Below, one piece after another: positions 35,266 through 44,066 of a stretch of DNA of 64,000 nucleotides. Where the stretch lies: the NCBI RefSeq assembly GCF_900250115.1, contig NZ_LT984803.1, forward strand, positions 1,329,583 through 1,393,582. The letters are read 5' to 3'. Under the pieces are notes generated by a model that was given only the letters and a program-made list of their open reading frames with translations, did no database searches and was not told the DNA's origin. This stretch comes from Cupriavidus taiwanensis (GTDB taxonomy: Bacteria > Pseudomonadota > Gammaproteobacteria > Burkholderiales > Burkholderiaceae). Made by a program: the position numbers and the translations under genes. Within the stretch, counting starts at the first letter, position 1, and every line of letters begins with the position of its first letter.

Positions 35266-37164
35266 ATGACCCAATCCACAACCAGCCATTATTTTGTCGA
35301 GAGCCCCAGCACGCGCGCCCTGGTGCTCGGCGCGGTAGGCGTCGTTTTCGGCGACATCGGCACCAGCCCGCTCTACGCCCTCAAGGAATGCTTCAGCAAG
35401 GAGCATGGCATCGCCTTCAGCCCTGATGCCGTGCTGGGCGTGATCTCCATGCTGTTCTGGGCCATGATCATCGTGGTCTCGATCAAGTACGTGGTGTTCG
35501 TGATGCGGGCCGACAACGACGGCGAAGGCGGCGTGCTGGCGCTGATGGCGCTGGTGCTGCGCACCGTGGCGCCGCGCTCGGGCAAGGCCAGGGTGCTGAT
35601 GATGCTGGGCATCTTCGGCGCCTGCATGTTCTACGGCGACGCGGTGATCACGCCGGCGATCTCGGTGCTGTCGGCGGTGGAGGGCCTGGAAATCGCCGCG
35701 CCGCAGTTGTCGCAATTCGTGATACCGATCACGCTGGCGATCCTGGCGGGGCTGTTTCTGATCCAGCGCCACGGCACCGCGGCGGTGGGCAAGCTGTTCG
35801 GGCCGGTGATGACGGCGTGGTTCCTGGCGCTGGGCGCGCTGGGGGTCTACAACCTGGTGCAGGCGCCCGAGATCCTGAAGGCGGTGAATCCGTACTACGG
35901 CATTACGTTCCTGGTCGAGCACGCGCTGCAGGCGTTCATCGTGCTCGGCTCGGTGTTCCTGGTGCTGACCGGGGCCGAGGCGCTGTATGTCGACATGGGT
36001 CACTTCGGCGCGCGCCCGATCCGCATCGGCTGGTTCATCCTGGTGATGCCGTGCCTGATGCTGAACTACTTCGGCCAGGGCGCGATGCTGCTGAACAATC
36101 CGGCCGGCGCCGAGAACCCGTTCTACCTGATGGTGCCGGAGCTGCTGCTGATCCCGATGGTGCTGCTGGCCACCTGCGCCACGGTGATCGCCTCGCAAGC
36201 CGTCATCTCGGGCGCGTATTCGCTGACCAGCCAGGCGATCCAGCTGGGCTTCCTGCCGCGCATGCGGGTGCGCTATACCTCGGCGGCGGAGATCGGCCAG
36301 ATTTACCTGCCGGTGGTCAACTGGCTGCTGCTGGTGCTGGTGTTCGCCGTGGTGATCTCGTTCAAGAAGTCCGAGAACCTGGCGGCGGCCTATGGCATCG
36401 CGGTGACTACGACCATGGTCATCACCACCATCCTGGCGACGGTGTGCATGCGCAACGTCTGGAAATGGAATCCGGCGCTGGTCGCGCTGCTGGGCGCGGC
36501 GTTCCTGGTGGTCGACCTGTCGTTCTTCGCCGCCAACCTGCTCAAGGTCGCCGAAGGCGGCTGGTTCCCGCTGCTGCTGGGCAGCAGCGCGTTCTTCCTG
36601 CTGATGACGTGGTACAGCGGCCGCAAGCTGCTGCGCGCGCGCAGCCTGGAAGACGGCATCCCGCTCGAGCCCTTCATCGCCGGCCTGCTGGCGCACCCGC
36701 CGCACCGGGTCGAGGGCACCGCGGTGTTCCTGACCGGCAACACCGACTCGGTGCCGGTATCGCTGCTGCACAACCTCAAGCACAACCGCGTGCTGCATGA
36801 GCGCGTGGTGTTCCTGAACTTCATCACGCGCGACGTGCCGTATGTCGACGACGACCATCGCCTGAGCTGCAAGGACCTGGGCGGCGGCGTGTTCATTTTG
36901 AAGTCCGAATATGGCTTCAAGGAAACCCCCGACGTGCAGAAGGTGCTGGACCTGGCTGATCGCAAGCTGGACATGCATTTCGAGCTGATGGAGACCTCGT
37001 TCTTCATCGCCCGCGAATCGGTGATCCCGTCCAAGCTGCCGGGCATGCCGATGTGGCGCGAAAGCCTGTTCGCGTGGATGCACCAGAACGGCGCCAAGCC
37101 GTCGGACTTCTTCCAGATCCCGGCCAACCGGGTCGTCGAACTAGGCACCAAGGTCGAAATCTGA
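35266..37164 (+). CDS. kup: Kup low-affinity potassium transporter
   Basis: A 632-residue K+/H+ symporter of the KUP/HAK family. The N-terminal signature [17 protein letters not shown] is followed by about twelve membrane spans ([40 protein letters not shown]). The hydrophilic C-terminal domain of about 150 residues ends VELGTKVEI. It is a single gene with its own terminator, and the length fits the family. Confidence 0.95.
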   Translation: MTQSTTSHYFVESPSTRALVLGAVGVVFGDIGTSPLYALKECFSKEHGIAFSPDAVLGVISMLFWAMIIVVSIKYVVFVMRADNDGEGGVLALMALVLRTVAPRSGKARVLMMLGIFGACMFYGDAVITPAISVLSAVEGLEIAAPQLSQFVIPITLAILAGLFLIQRHGTAAVGKLFGPVMTAWFLALGALGVYNLVQAPEILKAVNPYYGITFLVEHALQAFIVLGSVFLVLTGAEALYVDMGHFGARPIRIGWFILVMPCLMLNYFGQGAMLLNNPAGAENPFYLMVPELLLIPMVLLATCATVIASQAVISGAYSLTSQAIQLGFLPRMRVRYTSAAEIGQIYLPVVNWLLLVLVFAVVISFKKSENLAAAYGIAVTTTMVITTILATVCMRNVWKWNPALVALLGAAFLVVDLSFFAANLLKVAEGGWFPLLLGSSAFFLLMTWYSGRKLLRARSLEDGIPLEPFIAGLLAHPPHRVEGTAVFLTGNTDSVPVSLLHNLKHNRVLHERVVFLNFITRDVPYVDDDHRLSCKDLGGGVFILKSEYGFKETPDVQKVLDLADRKLDMHFELMETSFFIARESVIPSKLPGMPMWRESLFAWMHQNGAKPSDFFQIPANRVVELGTKVEI

Positions 37165-37198
37165 GCGCGGCGGGGACGCGCCCGCGGCCCGCTCCGCC

Positions 37199-37240
37199 AG
37201 CCCCCGGGCCTGCGCCGCCAGGCGCCCCGGGGGCTTTTTC
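37199..37240 (+). terminator. Rho-independent terminator of kup
   Basis: AGCCCCCGGG (37199-37208) pairs with CCCGGGGGCT (37226-37235) across a 17-base loop, followed by TTTTCTTT. The remaining bases to 37605 hold no gene that I can support. Confidence 0.85.
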
Positions 37241-37605
37241 TTTGGGCACCAGGCCGGCAGCGGGGCACAGGTCCCGGAAAGCGGCCACCCGGCGGCCCGA
37301 ACCGGGACCGTGGCCTCATGCGGCGGGCCTGCCCGCATCCGACAATGCGTCCCTCAGTTGTCTTAGCCCCGCGCCTTGCGGCAGTTCCCTCATCGGCGTG
37401 GCGGCATCCAGACTGCCCCAGCACACCCGGTTCCCGGAGTCCGGCGCCACGCCGCTGCCCTGATGGGAGGGCAGCCGCCCCGCGCCAGGCAATGGCTCGC
37501 ACGGCACGGGCGATCCCGTGCAGCCGCGCTGTTGGTCGTCGATCGCCTGGATGACGGCATGGCCGGGTCAGACTTGCCGCCGGCTTGCCGTAGTTGGAGA
37601 TTGCA

Positions 37606-37995
37606 ATGCACAGGAATTTTGCCCCCATCCTCGTTGCCACGGCCGCACTCGCCGCGGGCTTGAGCCAGCCGGCCCAGGCCGGTGCCTATGGCGAAGCGCT
37701 GGCCGCCGCCATGCCGCGCCACGCCGCCCAGCGCGATGCGTTTGCCGAGGGCGCGCGCAGTCCGGGCGCAGACAGCGCGCTGCTGCCCGTGGTGGCGCGC
37801 GGCAATCTTTCCGTGTGCCGGGTGCGCGGCTTCGAGGCGAGCCAGGACGGGATGCGCAAGCCGGACCCCTATACCGACGGCGCGCGCATGGGCCGCTTCG
37901 ATGTCTTTACCGAGGGCGCGCGTGCCGGCTCGCGCAACCCCTATGCCGACGGCGCACGCAGCGATGCGCGTGGCAGCGGAGAATGCCTGTCCTGA
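37606..37995 (+). CDS. Small secreted protein with (F/Y)-x-(D/E)-G-A-R repeats
   Basis: A 129-residue exported protein. The signal peptide is MHRNFAPILVATAALAAGLS with cleavage after AQA. The mature part has four copies of an aromatic-x-acidic-Gly-Ala-Arg motif: FAEGARSPG, YTDGARMGR, FTEGARAGS and YADGARSDA. GGAG (37596-37599) lies six bases before the ATG. Two cysteines are present (VCRVRG and GECLS), which could form a disulfide bond in the periplasm. I do not recognise a family, and no neighbour gives a clear function. It has its own space between kup and a LuxR-type gene. Confidence 0.75.
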   Translation: MHRNFAPILVATAALAAGLSQPAQAGAYGEALAAAMPRHAAQRDAFAEGARSPGADSALLPVVARGNLSVCRVRGFEASQDGMRKPDPYTDGARMGRFDVFTEGARAGSRNPYADGARSDARGSGECLS

Positions 37996-38118
37996 ACCCG
38001 CGGCGGCGCTTTTGCGCCGCCGGTCCTTTGCCTAAGCTAGGGAAGTCACGCGGCGCGCCCGCATGGCAGCCGCGGCCCGCGGCTGCCGGCCGGCAGTTCC
38101 AGCCCGCGCGGCCTCGAC

Positions 38119-39206
38119 ATGCCGATGTTCAAGCAGCAGATCCGCCTGTGCACCAGCCGCGATGGCGTGCGGCTGGCCTATGCCATCACCGGCAGCGGCG
38201 CGCCGCTGGTGAAGGCGGCCAACTGGATGAGCCATCTGGAGTTCGACGTCGGCAGCCCGGTGTGGAGCCACATGATCACGGCGCTGTCGGACACGCATAC
38301 CCTGATCCGCTATGACGAGCGTGGCTGCGGTCTCTCCGACCGCGATATCGAGGACCTGTCCTTCGAGGCCTGGCTGCGCGATCTCGAAACCATCGTCGAC
38401 GCCACCGGCGTGGACCATTTCCCGCTGCTGGGTATCTCGCAGGGCGCATCGATCGCCGTGGCTTACGCGGTCGCGCATCCGCAGCGCGTCAGCCACCTCG
38501 TGCTGCACGGCGGCTATGCGCGCGGGCGCCTGAAGCGCGACCACCTCAGCCAGCGCCTGCGGGAAGAAGCCGAGCTGATGAACAAGCTGGCCGAGCTGGG
38601 CTGGGGCCAGGAGAACCCGCCTTCCGCCAGTTTTTCACCACCCAGTTCATCCCCGGCGGCAGCGCCGAGCAGCATGCCTGGTTCAACGAACTCGAGCGGG
38701 TGTCGACCTCGCCGCTGAATGCCGCGCGCTTCATGCGCGTGTTCAACGACATCGACGTGGTGGCGCTGCTGCCGCGCGTGTCGTGCCCGACGCTGGTGCT
38801 GCACGCGGTGCGCGATGCGCGCGTGCCGTTCGATGAAGGCCGCCTGATTGCCAGCGAGATTCCGGGGGCGCGCTTCGTGCCGCTGGAAAGCGGCAACCAC
38901 CTGCTGCTGGAGGACGAGCCGGCATGGCGCCGCTGGCTCGACGAGGTGCGTGCGTTCCTGCCGTCGGCGCAGCCGGCGCGCTCTGCCGGGTTCGCCGCGT
39001 TCACCGCGCTGACGCGCCGCGAGCGCGATATCGTCGAGCTGATCGCGCAGGGGCGCGACAACGCGCAGATCGCTGCGCACCTGGACCTGTGCGAGAAGAC
39101 CGTGCGCAACCATATCACCAGCATCTTCGCCAAGCTGGAAGTGGAAAACCGCGGCCAGGCCATCGTGCTGGCGCGCAAGGCCGGCTTCGATCGCGCCGGT
39201 GCCTGA
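38119..39206 (+). pseudogene. Alpha/beta hydrolase fused to a LuxR-type HTH, one frameshift as read
   Basis: About 362 residues when repaired. The first 265 form an alpha/beta hydrolase (nucleophile Ser107 in GISQGAS, final His in ESGNHLLLED). The C-terminal 65 form a GerE/LuxR helix-turn-helix (LTRRERDIVELIAQGRDNAQ, DLCEKTVRNHITSIFAKL). This resembles regulators where a hydrolase fold senses or processes a ligand. One base is missing near 38621, in a G doublet (GQENP to FRQFFTTQF), and it splits the hydrolase. It is the only frameshift in the window outside the first 11.3 kb, so it could be error or real. The terminal HTH would still be open from an internal start at 38700. Confidence 0.8.
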
Positions 39207-39230
39207 GGCGCCCGGCGATACCACCCCCCT

Positions 39231-39258
39231 CTTGAAATCCTCCGGCCCGGGCACTAAT
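39231..39258 (+). promoter_or_regulatory. Possible sigma-32 (heat-shock) promoter for the small heat-shock genes
   Basis: CTTGAAA at 39231-39237 is a perfect sigma-32 -35. The -10 side (CCCGGGCACTAAT, 39246-39258) is a poor match to CCCCAT. It lies about 120 bases before the first hsp20 gene. Confidence 0.4.
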
Positions 39259-39376
39259 TAAGGATTGCCCAGCCGCTGCAGCAACGCGCTGTGGCTTCCC
39301 CGCCAGCCGGCGTGGCCGGCGGCCGGGAACTTTGGCGTCAGTGCGCCTCCCCGCTGCACAGAAGGAGGATCCAACC

Positions 39377-39817
39377 ATGAGTGACTTCATTTTCGGGACT
39401 GACCTGTTCAGTGAATTCGACCGGATGCAACGGCAGATGGCCAGCGTGTTCGGCGGCTTTCCGTCCAGCCTGCGCTCCGGGCGTTTTGGTGCGTTTCCGC
39501 CGCTCAATATCGGCACCACCGACGACTCCATCGAGATCGTGGTGTTTGCCCCGGGCCTCAAGGCGGAGCAGTTCGACGTATCGGTCGACAAGGGCCTGCT
39601 GACCATCAGCGGCGAGCGCGCCGCGACGCAGCCCGAGGGCGACGCCGAGGCGCGGCCCTACGCGCAGGAACGCTTTGCCGGCAGCTTCCGCCGTGTGATC
39701 GAGCTGCCGCAGGCGGCCGATCCCGACAAGGTGCAGGCACGCTATGCCAACGGCTGCCTGTCGATCAGCGTCGGCAAGCGCGAGGCCTCGCGCCCGCGTG
39801 CCATCACCGTCAGCTAA
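39377..39817 (+). CDS. Small heat-shock protein (Hsp20/alpha-crystallin), first copy
   Basis: A 146-residue ATP-independent holdase. The alpha-crystallin domain covers about residues 40-140 (PPLNIGTTDDSIEIVVFAPG, LLTISGERAATQ, YAQERFAGSFRRVIELPQAA). AAGGAGG precedes the ATG at 39377. It is followed 15 bases later by a second hsp20 gene. Pairs of this kind often co-assemble into mixed oligomers. Confidence 0.93.
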   Translation: MSDFIFGTDLFSEFDRMQRQMASVFGGFPSSLRSGRFGAFPPLNIGTTDDSIEIVVFAPGLKAEQFDVSVDKGLLTISGERAATQPEGDAEARPYAQERFAGSFRRVIELPQAADPDKVQARYANGCLSISVGKREASRPRAITVS

Positions 39818-39832
39818 TGTGAGGAGATTGCC

Positions 39833-40255
39833 ATGACCGAATCGAATCAAGTCGCCCAGCGCGACCAGGCCAGTGCGGCCGGGCAGGGCGGTGCCGTGGC
39901 GCAGCGCCGCGACGAGGCGCCGGCGATGACGCTGATCCCCGCCGTCGACATCTTCGAGACCGCCGCCGGCGTTACGCTGTGGGCGGACCTGCCGGGGGTG
40001 CCGCGCGAGAAACTGGAGGTCAACGTCCACGACAGCAGCCTGCGCATCGAAGGCGAGGCGGTGCTGCCGATGCCGGCCGGCCTGCGCGTGCAGCATGCCG
40101 AGGTGCGCCAGCCGCGCTATGCGCGCACCTTTACGCTGAGCCCGGATCTCGACGCGTCCGGGATCGAGGCCAACCTGCAGGATGGCGTGCTCAAGCTGAC
40201 CATCCCGCGCCGCGATGAAGCGCGGCCGCGCCGGATCGAGGTCTCGGTGGGCTAA
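39833..40255 (+). CDS. Small heat-shock protein (Hsp20), second copy
   Basis: A 140-residue Hsp20 with a Gln- and Ala-rich N-terminal arm and an alpha-crystallin domain from about residue 35 (LIPAVDIFETAAGVTLWADL, LEVNVHDSSLRIEGEAVLP, YARTFTLSPDLDASGIEANL). GAGGAG before the ATG. It lies in one operon with the first copy and is followed by a strong palindromic terminator. Confidence 0.92.
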   Translation: MTESNQVAQRDQASAAGQGGAVAQRRDEAPAMTLIPAVDIFETAAGVTLWADLPGVPREKLEVNVHDSSLRIEGEAVLPMPAGLRVQHAEVRQPRYARTFTLSPDLDASGIEANLQDGVLKLTIPRRDEARPRRIEVSVG

Positions 40256-40266
40256 GCGTGCCCGAT

Positions 40267-40303
40267 GCAAGACGGCGGTGCCATGGCACCGCCGTCTTGC
40301 TTT
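40267..40303. terminator. Perfect 34-base palindromic terminator between hsp20 and the arn-like genes
   Basis: Positions 40267-40300 form a fully self-complementary hairpin (17-base arms centred on CCATGG), followed by TTTG. It is placed between convergent genes, so it probably stops both. Confidence 0.75.
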
Positions 40304-40318
40304 GCACGCGCGGCGGGC

Positions 40319-41374
40319 TCAGCCCTGGTTGACCAGCACGCGGGCGTCGCTCACATGCCCGCGGTACGCCTCGAAGATGCGCCGCAGCGCCGCTTCCATG
40401 CCGATCTCCGGGCGCCAGCCCAGGTCCTCGATGGTGTTGTCGATCTTCGGCACGCGGTGCTGCACGTCCTGGTAACCCTTGCCGTAGAAGTCGCCCGACG
40501 AGGTCTCGACGATGCGGGTGTGGCGCGCTTCCTGCGCGTATTCCGGGTAGTCGGCGGCCATCTTCAGCATCATCTCGGCGAGCTCGCGCACCGAATGGAT
40601 ATTGCCCGGGTTGCCGATGTTGTAGATCTTGCCGCTGGCCACGCCGCCGGGATTCTCGATGATGCGCATCAGCGCGCTGATGCCGTCGGCGATGTCGGCG
40701 AAGGCGCGTTGCTGCGCGCCGCCGTCGACCAGCCTGATCGGCTCGCCGCGCACGATATGGCCGAGGAACTGCGTCACCACGCGCGACGAGCCTTCCTTCG
40801 ATTCGAAGATCGAGTCCAGCCCCGCGCCGATCCAGTTGAAGGGGCGGAACAGCGTGTAGTTCAGGCCCTGCTCCATGCCATAGGCGTGGATCACGCGGTC
40901 CATCAGCTGCTTGGAGCAGGCGTAGATCCAGCGCGGCTTGTTGATCGGGCCGTAGACCAGCGGCGAGGCGTCGGGGTCGAATTCATCGTCGCCGCACATG
41001 CCGTAGACCTCGGAGGTCGACGGGAACACCAGGTGCTTGCCGTACTTGACCGCGGCGCGCACGATCGGCAGGTTGGCCTCGAAGTCCAGCTCGAACACGC
41101 GCAGCGGCTGGCGCACGTAGGTGGCCGGGGTGGCGATGGCGACCAGCGGCAGCACCACGTCGCACTTGCGGATGTTGTACTCGATCCACTCCTTGTTGAT
41201 GGTGATGTCGCCTTCGAAGAAGTGCATGCGCGGGTGCTCGACGAGGTCGCCCAGGCGATCGGTGTTCATGTCCATGCCGTAGACCTCCCACGGCGTGGTT
41301 TCCAGGATGCGGCGCGTCAGGTGGTGGCCGATGAAGCCGTTGACGCCGAGAATCAGTACTTTCTTGACTTGCAT
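40319..41374 (-). CDS. ArnA-like UDP-glucuronate decarboxylase (dehydrogenase domain only)
   Basis: A 351-residue NAD-dependent SDR enzyme closely like the C-terminal decarboxylase half of ArnA, which makes UDP-4-keto-pentose for 4-amino-4-deoxyarabinose on lipid A. The NAD loop is G10-x2-G13-x2-G16. Ser121 is in PSTSEVYGMCGDD, and Tyr151/Lys155 are in RWIYACSKQLMDRV. FRPFNWIGAGLDSI and YGKGYQDVQHR are also ArnA-like. The N-terminal formyltransferase half is absent. It lies three bases downstream of the ArnT-like gene. Homologues also act as UDP-xylose-type synthases, so the end product is not certain. Confidence 0.88.
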   Translation of the reverse strand: MQVKKVLILGVNGFIGHHLTRRILETTPWEVYGMDMNTDRLGDLVEHPRMHFFEGDITINKEWIEYNIRKCDVVLPLVAIATPATYVRQPLRVFELDFEANLPIVRAAVKYGKHLVFPSTSEVYGMCGDDEFDPDASPLVYGPINKPRWIYACSKQLMDRVIHAYGMEQGLNYTLFRPFNWIGAGLDSIFESKEGSSRVVTQFLGHIVRGEPIRLVDGGAQQRAFADIADGISALMRIIENPGGVASGKIYNIGNPGNIHSVRELAEMMLKMAADYPEYAQEARHTRIVETSSGDFYGKGYQDVQHRVPKIDNTIEDLGWRPEIGMEAALRRIFEAYRGHVSDARVLVNQG

Positions 41375-41377
41375 GCG

Positions 41378-43159
41378 TTAAGGAGTGGCAGGGGAATCGG
41401 GAACCGGCCGGCGCGCCTGGCGCTCGCCGGCGAAGGCAAAGTTGGACACCGCGACGCGGCGCCAGTCACGCGCGATGACATGCATCGGCACGCGCGCGCT
41501 CAGCTCGGCATACGCTTGCGGTGACAGCAGCGCGACGGCGCGCGGGCCGTGCTGCCAGGCCTCGACGAAGGCATCGACGGTGGGCAGCCAGTGGTGCGGC
41601 TCCTGCGCGGCGCCGAAGGCCAGCTCGTCGGCCTGCGCCACCATGGTGAGCGGATGGCGCAGGTAGAACGGCAGCGTGTGGTCGAGCATGCCGACGCCGT
41701 ACAGCGGCATGCCGGGCTGCAGCACGCGCTCGATCGGCGCGGCCAGGTCGATGCCGGAAGCCGGGCGGCCGATCGCTTCGTGGCCGAGCAGCGCGACGGA
41801 AAATGCCAGCAGCATGCCGAACGCATAGCCCGCGACACTGGCCATGCGGCCGTGGCGCCGAAGCAGCCACCAGGCCGCCGCGGCGCTTGCCATCACCAGC
41901 GCGAAAGCGAGCGCTGCCCAGCTCGCGTAGTTGCGGTACAGCGCATTGGGCGTGTTGTTGGCATCCAGGGTGGCCACCAGCGGGCTCGCCAGCAGGCCGA
42001 TGGCGCCCAGCACCAGCATGGCGCGCACTTGCCGGGTCCAGGCCTGCGCGCCGGTGTGCGCCAGCGCCACGCCGCCCAGGATGCCGAGCGCGGGGAACAT
42101 CGGCACGATGTAGCCCGGCAGCTTCGAACCCGACAGGCTGAAGAACACAAGGATGGCCAGCGCCCATACGCCCGCCATCAGCGCGGGCTGGAACGGCGGG
42201 TTGGGGCCGGCTGCGGGCGCCACCCCGGCGCGCTGCATGACGGCGCGCACCATGCCCGGCAGCAGGCCCAGCCATGGCAGGAAGCCGCCGGCCAGCAGCG
42301 GCACGAAGTACCACGGCGCGCCGGTGCGCGCGTGCACGGTCGAGGTATAGCGCTGCCAGTGCTCATGGACAAAGAAGAAGCGCAGGAATTCCGGGTTGCG
42401 CCGCGCCACCAGCCAGTACCACGGCAGCGCCACCAGCAGCATCAGCGCGAGCCCGGCCGGCGCATGCAGGCGCCGCCACAGGGGCAGGTCGCGCGTCACG
42501 GCGGTGTAAAGCACCAGCACCAGCCCGGGCAGCGCCACGCCCACCAGTCCCTTGGTCAGCACCGCCACGCCCATGGCCGCCCAGCACGCCAGCATCCAGC
42601 CGCGGCGCGCGGCCGGCGTCGCCGCCGGATGTTGCGCCAGCAGCAGGCTGGCCAGCACGCAGGCCATGGCACCGGACAAGGTCATGTCGAGCGTGTTGAA
42701 ATGCGCCGCGACATTCCACATCGGCGCACTGGCCAGCACCAGCCCGGCCATCAGCCCGGCGCGCCCGCCGAACCAGCGCGCCGCCGCCAGCATCGATACC
42801 GCCAGCCCGGCCGCGCCCGCCAGCGCCACGCACAGCCGCGCCTGCCAGTCGCCAATGCCGAACAGCGCATACGACACCGCCGTCATCCACATGTGGAACG
42901 GCGGTTTCTCAAAGTACTTCAGGCCGTCGTAGCGGATCGTGACCCAGTCGCCGCTGCTCAGCATCTCGCGCGCGATCTCGGCATAGCGGCCTTCGTCGGG
43001 GCCCAGCAGGTGGCGCATGCCGAGCGTGCCGAACCACAGCAGCGCAAAGGCCAGCACCACCAGCGCCGGTGCCAGCGCCGGCACGCCGGCGGCGCGCGGG
43101 GCAGCCCTGGCGGCGATAGGCCCGGGCTCGACGGTAAGGCGATCGAAACGGTGGGGCAT
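41378..43159 (-). CDS. ArnT/PMT-family glycosyltransferase
   Basis: A 593-residue membrane glycosyltransferase of the PMT/ArnT family. The periplasmic catalytic motif LGPDEGRYAEIAREM is near residue 50, followed by KYFEKPPFHMWM and about twelve membrane spans. ArnT moves 4-amino-4-deoxyarabinose from undecaprenyl phosphate to lipid A. It is the first gene of a leftward pair with the ArnA-like gene. I use the ATG at 43159; an ATG 14 residues upstream is possible. The gene is divergent from a two-component system, which may control it. Confidence 0.87.
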   Translation of the reverse strand: MPHRFDRLTVEPGPIAARAAPRAAGVPALAPALVVLAFALLWFGTLGMRHLLGPDEGRYAEIAREMLSSGDWVTIRYDGLKYFEKPPFHMWMTAVSYALFGIGDWQARLCVALAGAAGLAVSMLAAARWFGGRAGLMAGLVLASAPMWNVAAHFNTLDMTLSGAMACVLASLLLAQHPAATPAARRGWMLACWAAMGVAVLTKGLVGVALPGLVLVLYTAVTRDLPLWRRLHAPAGLALMLLVALPWYWLVARRNPEFLRFFFVHEHWQRYTSTVHARTGAPWYFVPLLAGGFLPWLGLLPGMVRAVMQRAGVAPAAGPNPPFQPALMAGVWALAILVFFSLSGSKLPGYIVPMFPALGILGGVALAHTGAQAWTRQVRAMLVLGAIGLLASPLVATLDANNTPNALYRNYASWAALAFALVMASAAAAWWLLRRHGRMASVAGYAFGMLLAFSVALLGHEAIGRPASGIDLAAPIERVLQPGMPLYGVGMLDHTLPFYLRHPLTMVAQADELAFGAAQEPHHWLPTVDAFVEAWQHGPRAVALLSPQAYAELSARVPMHVIARDWRRVAVSNFAFAGERQARRPVPDSPATP

Positions 43160-43307
43160 GCAGGAATGGCTCGGCGTGCGGGTGGCAATGTGGCGCAGCA
43201 AGCGCCGGCAGGCCGACGCGCAGGATCAGGCCATGTCCACGCCGGCGCGCCGCGCCGCGTTGTACGGTGAGGTAGCTGAAACGTGTGCGGAGGATAATCG
43301 GCGAACC

Positions 43308-43322
43308 TTAACGGCACATTAA
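43308..43322. promoter_or_regulatory. PmrA-box-like site (TTAA-N7-TTAA)
   Basis: CTTAAC (43307-43312), five bases, ATTAAG (43318-43323). The two TTAA cores (43308-43311 and 43319-43322) are 11 bases apart, the spacing of a PmrA/QseB box, with small deviations at the outer positions. It lies in the gap between the ArnT-like gene and the response regulator. Confidence 0.5.
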
Positions 43323-43394
43323 GCCGCCGCGCGGCTTTCTGTCCTTTCCTTTTGTCCTGTAGGCTGCGGTGAATTCTCCAGGCCACTCCTGAGC

Positions 43395-44066
43395 ATGAGA
43401 CTCCTGATCGTTGAAGACGACCCGATGCTGGGTGATGGCCTGCGGCGCGGCCTGCAACTGCTCGACTACGCGGTCGACTGGTTCCGCAACGGCACTGACG
43501 CCGACCACGCCCTCGGCCTGGCCCACTACGATGCCGTGGTGCTGGACCTGGGCCTGCCCGGCGCCGACGGCATGACACTGCTGGCGCGCTGGCGCGCGCG
43601 CGGCAGCCGCATCCCGGTGATCGTGCTGACCGCGCGCGATGCCGTCGACAGCCGCATCGGCGGCCTCGATGCCGGTGCCGACGACTACCTGGTCAAGCCG
43701 GTCGCGCTCGACGAGCTGGCGGCTCGGCTGCGCGCGGTCACGCGCCGCGCGGCGGGCATGTCCGCGCCGGTGTGGCGGCACGGCGCGCTGACCTTCCACC
43801 CGGCCGCGCGCCAGGCGTACTGGCAGGGCAAGCCGGTCGAGCTGACGAGCCGCGAAGCCATGCTGCTGGAACTGCTGCTGGCGCATCCCAACCGTCTGCT
43901 GACGCGCGAGGTGCTGCGCGACAAGCTCTATGACTGGCAGGGCGGAATCGAGAGCAACGCGCTCGAAGTCCATATCCACCACCTGCGCCGCAAGATCCAT
44001 CCGAAGATCGTGCGCACTTTTCGCGGCGCCGGCTACACGCTGGGCGCGGCCGAGGACTGCGCATGA
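43395..44066 (+). CDS. OmpR-family response regulator (PmrA/QseB type)
   Basis: A 223-residue response regulator. The receiver domain has Asp8/Asp9, phospho-acceptor Asp51 (VLDLGLPGADG) and Lys101 (DYLVKPVAL). The winged-helix DNA-binding domain is at about 130-220 (LTSREAMLLELLLAHPNRLL, NALEVHIHHLRRKI, RTFRGAGYTL). It overlaps the sensor gene in ATGA. The divergent position to the ArnT-like gene and the PmrA-box-like site suggest that it controls lipid A modification. QseB and TctD relatives share the architecture. Confidence 0.9.
   Translation: MRLLIVEDDPMLGDGLRRGLQLLDYAVDWFRNGTDADHALGLAHYDAVVLDLGLPGADGMTLLARWRARGSRIPVIVLTARDAVDSRIGGLDAGADDYLVKPVALDELAARLRAVTRRAAGMSAPVWRHGALTFHPAARQAYWQGKPVELTSREAMLLELLLAHPNRLLTREVLRDKLYDWQGGIESNALEVHIHHLRRKIHPKIVRTFRGAGYTLGAAEDCA

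Noticed and set aside
35119..37083. A 654-codon leftward frame opposite kup
   Set aside because: His/Arg/Gln-rich product with no domain; kup on the other strand is complete.
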